Shown piece by piece: positions 56,406-64,000 of a stretch of DNA of 64,000 nucleotides; within the stretch, counting starts at the first letter, position 1, and each line of letters opens with the position of its first letter. A program made the translations under genes and the position numbers. Origin of the DNA: Epichloe hybrida (taxonomy: Eukaryota > Ascomycota > Sordariomycetes > Hypocreales > Clavicipitaceae); assembly GCA_019022495.1 (NCBI GenBank), contig JAFEKR010000031.1:1-64000 (forward strand), in the 5' to 3' direction. The notes beneath the pieces were generated by a model, which worked only from the letters and a program-made list of their open reading frames with translations, searched no databases and was not told where the DNA came from.

Positions 56406-59096
56406 GCTGTAGCAATGAATACCGATGAAATGCTGCCTTGGAACCTCAAAATCTTCTTAATTAAACAATCCCTGACCAAAGCATCAGCGGGAAGGTTGAT
56501 TTTCTATAAGAAAGGGGGGAATTTGGCGTTTTATCCAGGAGTCACGTGACTGTGGTCCGATGCAACCGAATTTGACGATTCCAACGAATTCAACGAAGCC
56601 AATAGAACCAAGACCTAGAAGCTAGAGAGCCTGTCACGGCTAAGGCCTGGGTTCTAAAAACAGAGTGAAAATCGAGATTCTAAGTCGCTGCTAGGAAGAT
56701 GCTAGCTAGGGGTTGATGCGTGAAGATTTCGATCTATGTACCATGTGAGCGGTCTTCCCTACAGTATATACCCCGCCTTGCGCACACGTGACTAGCTAGC
56801 AGCTAGGCCACTGCTCTGTGATGTGGTCGCGCCTACATGTATGCCTCTGCCCTCTCTGCCCTCTCTGCTCTCTGCCTCTGTGCTCCTGACAGTGCTATTA
56901 GAGGCCTTGGATTTAGTTAAATATTTTCAAGTATGGCATGAAACGCGTTACATGGAGTTTTAGCGTGATGTTTTGGATGGTTACCCGAGCTCACTCCATT
57001 GAGGCAACGTAGAAAAGTGGGTCATTCTCAAGTGTAGTCTTACATGTACAAGTCCCCCAACAAGAAGACAATGGGTTGACGACTCAAAATCATGTCTCTG
57101 ATGCACTGTCGGCCTAGGGGCTTTCCAGCGACAGCCGAGCTTGTCCATTTGGGTTTGCATAGTGACAAACTTGATATTTATCAGACTCGCAGATGGCGTA
57201 ATAGTGACATCTATGGAGTCAACAAGGAAGCTATGCATGAGTAAGCAAGTCAACGGACCGAGGGCAGCAGAAAGAAACGAGGAGGTGAGAAAAGAAGAAG
57301 AACCAAGAAAACAAAATAAACCGAGCGGCGAACCAGCCGATGCTCGTCTGAAAGGGAGCTGCAGAGCTGCATCACTCACTCCTAAAGCATGCTCCGTACA
57401 GACGATTTGACTGCTTGCTTCGGTTCTAATGTGCGCAACCGGATGAGTGCTGGCCCCCCCCTCACGTCCGTCAATGCATGCCGTCCCGATACCGTAAAAA
57501 GGGCCACGAGCTACGCATTTGGCGCTCGTCAAGAAGAAGCTATGTATAGCGCCAGCCTCTGTCCACTCGCCATCCAATCCCACGCTAGCTTCGAACAGCC
57601 AGGTCCACTTGACTTGTCGCAAAAAATAAAATAAAAACAAGCCTTCATCCACTTTGGCTCACCCTGTCTGCTTGCGAAGCACCCGACCAGGTTCCTGACT
57701 GGGTACTTGTGTACTTGTGTACTTGTCTTCGCTTGTTTGCCTCGAAAATTGAATACAGATGGCGGGTATTAACACTGCCATTGCGAGACTCGGTGCCCGA
57801 ATGTTCAGGGTTTGGGCGATAAAGAGGGTTTGGACGAATACCCGACCCAAGTGGCCGCGCCGATGCCATCTGGTACAACCCCGAAGCGTGCATCTGCACA
57901 TATTTTACGGAGTACGGATTACTGGGTCGTGATAGATGCTTGCCAGCGGGTAGAAGAATTTATGTATTACGGGCGGTCGTTGGTATTTAACAACATCCTT
58001 GAGCATGCGATACAACGTACGTACGAATGCAATCTGAGCGTCGTTTTGTAGCTTATCGTCGTGCAGCCGCGGCCGGTCAAAATGCCGCCGCCTGAGTCAA
58101 CGGCGTGATCCATTGCCCATCTCGAAAATTTGATGCCCTGGTGCATATTCATCGACTTCGCTGGCGACGGCACGTAATAATACTGTATGTGGTGCTTGTT
58201 GCCCAATGTGTGCCCGCGGGTTGCAGCGTGGCGCTTTTGAGGTTGTGGCCACATTGAGCAATGTCGACGGAGTATAGCAGGGCAGGATCCTCGACAGTGG
58301 TGGTCCTGGTGGATAAAGGAAGTTAGGGGTAAAATACTCGATGTACGGAGTACATACCCCACTGTACTCGATAAAGCATGGTCCAGTCAGGCAGTCACAA
58401 GTTGGAGCCCCAGTGCCTCCACTGCCCCGGTAACTTACCCAAGCGGCCAGGTACATACCCCACTGTACCTACGGACGTACCTGCTGCGTACCCGAAGCCT
58501 GCGATAACAACGCGATAACACGGAGCGTGTCTGGTCAGTGGTGGCCAGGCCCCCCTCCCATCCTCCCATCCCCCTTGTCCAGTCAAGCACCAAGTACACC
58601 CCCACTGTACATGTACTCCGTAATCCGTAAGCGCCAGTGCATCTACCACCTGCATACCTGCATCCATCCACCGACGGACCACCCCCGTCCGCCAACCAAC
58701 CATCCATCGCCCGCCATTCTCCGTCCCTCCTCCACTTCTTCTGCGTTCTCCATTATCTTTTTGCCCTCCATCCTTCGAGCCTCGCAGCTGTTACTTTCGG
58801 CTTCATCAACCATCGCCTTTTCTCCTCCCTTCTGCCGCCGCCGCCGTTGCGCTGCGTTTGGTTCTACCATCTTCTTCCCTTCTACACTTCTTTACTGAAT
58901 TCTGTCACTCCCTGGACTGCTTGCGCGGATCTCTTCCTTCTTTGCGAAGCACGGCGGCCCCTTACTGACCGTCCCCCCTCGCCTTCACGCAAGTCAAATT
59001 TGAATCTGATCGAAACCCCCCTTCGTCGTGCGATAAACTCGATATCCTCTCACAAGCCACTTTCTGTCGCAAGAGTAAAACTCAGACTAATTTGCA
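56406..59096. other. Gene-poor region and RAS1 upstream region
   Basis: The longest frame (minus 57652-56981, 223 codons) has no recognisable domain. TACGGAGTA motifs cluster at 57906, 58344 and 58612. 58640-59090 is pyrimidine-rich and looks like the long RAS1 leader. Confidence 0.4.
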
Positions 59097-60112
59097 ATGG
59101 CCGCATCCACAAAGGTACGATAGTCCAGATCAGTTGTAGCGTCTGCATATTCTCTCCCCGTCTTGGCCCTTTCCCGGGGACGTTCGGCTCAAATCTTGAT
59201 TCTTCTTCTGTACGCCCGTAACCCTGGGCAGAGCTTGGATCAAACATGAATACTAAAGACCATATTCTAATCCGTTATGCCACCCTTGAAATAGTTTTTG
59301 CGAGAGTACAAGCTCGTTGTTGTTGGCGGCGGTGGTGTCGGTAAATCTTGCTTGACCATTCAATTGATTCAAAGCCACTTCGTCGATGAATATGATCCCA
59401 CGATCGAAGGTACGCTTCCAATTTCAAAGGCTTTGGATGAATCCTTATCCATTAACCAATTGATGTCCGCCTAATTGCGATCCGCCGAATGCAGACTAAC
59501 CGAACTGGCTTGACAGACTCCTACCGAAAGCAATGCGTCATCGACGAAGAGGTTGCACTTCTCGATGTATTGGATACCGCTGGTCAGGAAGAATATAGTG
59601 CCATGCGCGAGCAGTACATGAGAACTGGAGAGGGCTTTCTGTTGGTGTACTCGATCACATCTCGCCAAAGTTTTGAGGAAATCACCACCTTCCAGCAGCA
59701 GATTCTACGAGTGAAGGATAGGGATTACTTTCCCATGGTTGTGGTTGGCAACAAGTGCGATCTAGAAGGCGAGCGCGAGGTCACTAGGCAAGGTTTGTCT
59801 TCGATACACTTTATTCTTGAACCCTCCTCCGAAACTGTTGGCTGACATTGGTTACTTTACCCCATCGCAGAGGGTGAGGCGTTGGCACGATCTTTCAACT
59901 GCAAATTCATTGAGACCTCGGCAAAGTCGCGCATCAATGTCGACAAGGCGTTTTACGACATCGTTCGAGAGATTAGAAGATACAATAGAGAGATGCAAGG
60001 TTACTCCACTGGCAGTGGCGGTGGCTCGGGTGGAAATGGTCCTCCAAAGCCCATGGACATGGAAGACGGCGAGAAGGAGCCTGGATGTTGTGGCAAGTGT
60101 ATCATTATGTGA
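59097..60112 (+). CDS. RAS1: Ras1 small GTPase
   Basis: 216-residue membrane-anchored GTPase controlling growth, morphogenesis and cAMP/MAPK signalling in fungi. Exons: 59097-59114 (18 nt, MAASTK), 59295-59409, 59517-59792 and 59871-60112. G1 is VGGGGVGKS (residues 16-24); switch I contains [15 protein letters not shown]3 is [12 protein letters not shown]4 is NKCDL; G5 is ETSAK. The C-terminus has a Gly/Ser linker, a Cys pair that may be palmitoylated (CCGK) and the CaaX box CIIM for farnesylation. Introns are 180, 107 and 78 nt. The residue at the human Gly12 position is Gly, as in wild-type Ras. Confidence 0.97.
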
Positions 60113-61688
60113 AGGCCTTAATGGAAGGTTCTTCTATTTTGGGGGTTTTTATTAAAAAAGAAAAAGAAAAGGAAGGTAAGAAAGGATTTCGGGCGGCGGA
60201 TGATTTATACGTGAGTACGTGACGCTGGTCCAGGACAAGGCAGTCTTCGATCGGACGGGCGATAAGGGCATTGGAAAAAAAACACCGGGTTGACGGTGGA
60301 GGACAGGTTATGTTCGCCCTCTCTTCACCTTCCCAAGCCACAGACACGGCCGACGACTGTCCCAACATTGTGGCAAATTATTCAGGGTGGATGGATGGGC
60401 AACTTTCTTTTCATTGCATCGGATGAGGAGTCGGATTTTGACTTGGGTGCACGCACACGCCATCTCTGACTGACTTGCGAACGCCATTTGTATTACGATG
60501 TCATTCGAGAACGGCCAAAACTCGGCCAATTCATCTGCTCAGCTTGCTTTCTTTTGCTTTGGGAGCGCAGCACGACTGCTTACAGCCACGCACCTTGGTC
60601 CGTTTCACTTTTTTTTTTTTTTTTTTTCCCTCCAATTGAAACGTCATGGATCGAAATCGGATACCTCTTGTAGTCGCCGGCGCTTCTTTCGGTGTCGGTG
60701 GAACAGAGTCAGGAGAAGGAGGTGGCCACGGACGACGAGTGCGAAGAAAGAAGTTTGAATGTGCATGGACTACTTATCAGCGGACTGTCAAGGCACGAAT
60801 GTTTTGGGGACAGAACGCCGATCAAACAGAAACCACCAACATGGCACATGCATGGTGCTTCATGTCTCGTTCTTGGAGTCCCATCCTTGCGAAAGTCTTG
60901 GCAAGACTTGTCTCAACACCCCGCCTCTACCACGGCTATGGAACCAAGACTTCATGGTCGTCCCTTTTCAAAGTCGCCTCGTCCTCACCAGGCCTACTGT
61001 TTCATTTATTTGTCCTTTGGCACGGAGGGTTTCCTCTTAAAGATACGGGTAGTTTTCATTGTTATCTGCTTACAATTCCCCCCAATGTTCTGCACAGTTT
61101 TCTGTAATTTTCTTTTTCTTGTTAATTTTCTTTTTCCGTCTAGAAATCCACGACGCCGCCATCTGCCCGTGGTTGTTCGTCCTGATCCTGTCTGTCCGTT
61201 CAATACCAAAGACAAAAATAATATTGCTGAAATTTCTGTCACTGCTGCGCGCTCAACTTCGTCTCTCTTATATCACATGACTGGCGGTTCTGCGAGCTGC
61301 GTCAATTCGGATGAACTGCGTCAGTGCTCTCTCTCTCTCTCTCTCTCTGCCAGTCTGGACCGACAGACCGACCTTGCGATTGGATCGGGGAAGCAGACTC
61401 CAACAGAATCGTGTAACCACGCGTGTGACCACGGGTTCCCCAATGGCATGCTCCAAAAGGCAAGTGTTATCCAAGTCATGTCGACGCCAAAGCCATTCAT
61501 TGCCTGATTTTGCCCAACTCACCGATCCTGCCACACGAGGTCTTGCTGCAGCAAGCCCATCTGCAGTGCAGGCCTTCACCTTCCCGCTGATGCAGGTGAC
61601 AACAGGTGCATATTGCTGCTCCCGCCCGACATGTCATATTCGACTCTGCCTCCGTTTCGCTGGAGTCTGATTCGAGGCCATTTCGTAT
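60113..61688. other. Convergent intergenic region
   Basis: 3' flank of RAS1 and of the Cys-rich gene. A 19-nt T run lies at 60609-60627 and a CT dinucleotide run at 61326-61347. Plus-strand frames at 60646-61507 have no domain. No gene supported. Confidence 0.4.
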
Positions 61689-64000
61689 CTACCGTGGCCA
61701 AAAGGGAGCTTGAAAATCCACATCTTCCCCTTCCGCATCACGGTCACTATGAGGTGATTTTTCGGACCCGGCGATTGGGGAAGACGCCTGGTTTTGGAAA
61801 TCGAAACTCATGGCCATTTCTGCCCCGTCATAGGTCTGCAACGACGCTCTTCCAGATGCTTGTTGCTGTTGCTGTTGCTGATGCTGGTGCTGATGCTGTT
61901 GCTGATGCTGGTGCTGATGCTGATGCTGATGCTGATGCTGATGCTGATGCTGATGCTGATGCTGATGCTGATGCTGATGCTGATGCTGATGCTGATGCTG
62001 CTGATGCTGCTGCTGCCCCTGCTGCTGTTGAGGGAATCGAGCTTGAGACGAGGATGGCAACGTGGCAGAGTACTCCATGAGAGGGTACGTGGATGTGATT
62101 CTTGATTGGTGATGATTTCCAAGAAGAAGCGTCGGGTCGACGAGTGGGCCTTGTATGGCTGCATGGTTATACATATCCAGAGGATTGATGATGCTCGTGC
62201 TGGGGAGCAGGGGGGGCAGCAGGCTGGGCAAGGTGTAAGAGGACGAAGCATGCATTTGAGCGGGATGATTTGCAGACCTGTTGCCGTTGATGTTGCTGTC
62301 TGGGCCTGTCGAGAACGGGCACAACTGATGATGCCATACTTGGCTCCAACGAGGCGGTGGTGCGGTGGCCGTTATGCTAGACATGTAACCTTGCTGCGGG
62401 TCCCAACTTGCTTGATTGTTGACTTGGTTGTGACCGAAGGTGTCGTTGACGTAATAAGGAGCGAGGCCGGTTTGTTGTGTTTGTTGTGGTTGTCCGCTGC
62501 TTAACATCCGGCTGTGGGCGGGATCAACAGCAACAGATGTCTGCTGATACTGACCTTGTTGTTGTTGTTGTCGCTGCTGCTGCTGCAGGAGAAGCTGGTT
62601 GCCCTCGTTCACATCATCTGGGTTGGAAACCAATTCATGGCCATAGTGATGGTGATGTCGATGGGGGACATGATCAATTTCAACATCAAACTCATCTTCC
62701 CACTTGACATCGTCACCGTATGGCTCATCGTCATCGTCCTGCCCATCGCCGGCGTCTCTGTTCACACGTCTGCGAGACGGCCTGGGTCGTACTCGTCTCT
62801 TGGCCGGAACAGTCTGCCCTTCTTCTGCCTTGAGACTCGCCACCTCTTGCCTTCCTCGCTCGATGGCGCCGTCATACTCTGGATGCCGGTTCGGCGGGTA
62901 CGGCTCAGAATTGCCAGGCCATTTGGCGATGACCATGGCGGCCAGTTCTTGGGAGGAAAGCTGGTCTATGCGTTTGTCTTGAACTCTGCTGGCCTGGCCA
63001 TCGGGCTCGCCAACCCTAACCCTGGGGCCAGTTCCGCTCACATTCGGAGCGAGATCAGTTCCCAAGGGTGGCTGGCCGGGAGGCAGAACCGCCTGTCGCA
63101 TGTCCTGGGCGATGGAAGTCAAGGTCATTTTGTTCTCGGTCCTTCGCACAGCGACTTCTTTCTTGGGCTTCTTTTCTCCCGCGACTAGCGCAGCAACCGT
63201 TGCGGTATCTGCACCAGTGTTAATTGCCATTTTTAGCTTGTTGGCGGCCACGGGTGCGAGGGGGGGGGGTGGGTTGTTGGTTTCATTCCAAAGGAACCAG
63301 TTGACTAACCATGTTTACCGAGGGCCTCTCGAATCTGGTCCGTGAGCTTCCTCGTCTTCTCCCTCTTCTCAGCACTCGTCGCCTTCTTTTGGTCTTCTGT
63401 AGGCGGCTTCTTGTCGATGGCGTAGAGCGGGAAAAGGGGCCCGATCCAGTGCTCCATCTTGCTCCCGTCCTTGACGTCGTCTACGCCGCCGGCGCCGTAC
63501 CCGAGCGCAAGGTAGTATATCGGCCCCGGAGCATGTGGGAGCCTCTCGATGCAGTTGTAGCCGTCCTTTTCGTCATCGCAGCAGGTGGACACGGCGTTGC
63601 CTTGTTCGTCGACGACCGTCGTCGTCTGCTCCCCGACACACGAATCGCAGGGCCGTTGGCGGTCACAGTTTCGGCCGAGTTCCTTGCATCTCTTGCACTT
63701 GGCGAAGGTGCACATGTTTCCCATGCCGACGCGGCTGAAGTCGTACAGTGGGAATGACTTGTCTGGCTGTCCGGCATCCCAGCAGACGATGCCCATTTCC
63801 CAACACATGGAGCACGAGTATTCGATCTCCCTTGCCAGCGCGCGACAATGGTGCGTTGTCCCTTCGAGGCATGCCTTGCAGCCGCGTCTATAAGGGCTCC
63901 CTCCGCGGCATTCCGCCCAGCCGGAAAGTAAGGAGTGCAAGGTAGACCACTTGTCGGGGGGTTCTGGCGGAGTCGGGTTCTGGACTGGCCAGCCGCTGCT
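61689..64000 (-). CDS. Cys-rich protein with His-Gln repeat, 5' end beyond the window
   Basis: The frame is open from the right edge (64000) to a donor near 63310 (CATG/GTTAGT; CTCG/GTAAAC at 63319 is an alternative). Exon 2 runs 63208-61689, entered at GTGCAG/AT. The N-terminal part seen here has Cys pairs CKAC, CSMC, CKRCKELGRNC and CDSC, then CC. The block CKRCKELGRNCDRQRPCDSC resembles part of a fungal Zn2Cys6 DNA-binding motif but is not a standard one. The C-terminal exon is hydrophilic, with a basic cluster (KRRVRPRPSRRRVNR), an Asp/Glu stretch, polyQ and a long His-Gln alternation encoded at 61868-62010. I infer a nuclear regulator; function unknown. Confidence 0.6.
61868..62010 (+). 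repeat. Hexanucleotide repeat GATGCT within coding sequence
   Basis: About 20 near-perfect copies of GATGCT. On the minus strand they read as alternating His-Gln codons. Confidence 0.9.

Noticed and set aside
56981..57652. 223-codon minus-strand frame
   Set aside because: Length is notable, but there is no domain, no neighbouring exons and Leu/Ser-rich shadow-like composition in a gene-poor tract.
60692..61507. 271-codon plus-strand frame downstream of RAS1
   Set aside because: Contains a CT microsatellite and T runs; no domain; likely untranslated or intergenic.
61861..62010. Regular repeat considered as a CRISPR-like array
   Set aside because: Unit is a 6-bp coding microsatellite with no spacers, in a eukaryotic gene.

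Overview
This window looks like nuclear DNA from a filamentous ascomycete (Pezizomycotina, probably Sordariomycetes and perhaps Hypocreales; the order is inferred, not shown). Protein-coding genes have short GT-AG introns (about 50-110 nt) with CTRAC-type branch points. Intergenic gaps are 0.3-3 kb, and there are fungus-typical families such as 2EXR, fungal SAP30 and an Iml1/Lst4-type TORC1 module. There are no operons and no bacterial or phage signatures.

Layout. 1-8 kb: a GH16 beta-glucanase cut by the left edge, PEX12, a hotdog thioesterase, an AT-rich repeat tract with a decayed SWIM-motif gene, and SAP30. 8.8-14.6 kb: IML1 (GATOR1/SEACIT). 15.7-19.2 kb: a ZRC1/COT1-like zinc transporter with eight exons, and a 2EXR protein. 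22.3-25.9 kb: LST4/FNIP. 26.6-32.8 kb: DBP10, an SPF31/DNAJC8-like splicing protein and mitochondrial MDJ1. 34.1-34.6 kb: a small secreted-protein gene made of a signal-peptide exon followed by tandem micro-exons, separated by five nearly identical introns. 35.7-39 kb: an SDR oxidoreductase and VCX1. 41-46.7 kb: the cohesin loader SCC2. 47.3-53.5 kb: RPA12, deoxyhypusine hydroxylase (LIA1), tRNA-Gln(CTG), NBP35, an AIM7/GMF gene and a molybdopterin-binding-fold gene with 9- and 18-nt micro-exons. 53.5-59 kb: gene-poor, with a second copy of the dispersed repeat seen at 4.5 kb. 59-64 kb: RAS1 and a Cys-rich, His/Gln-repeat protein cut by the right edge.

Most genes are conserved housekeeping functions: TORC1 control, ribosome and rRNA synthesis, splicing, Fe-S assembly, metal and calcium transport, peroxisome import and cohesin loading. 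The unusual locus is 34.07-34.58 kb. There the introns are better conserved than the exons, every internal exon is in phase 1-1, and the encoded units are short, acidic and variable. This looks like a modular secreted-peptide gene that grew by duplication of intron-exon units. Splice sites were read by eye from sequence and family patterns, so exon borders are predictions.
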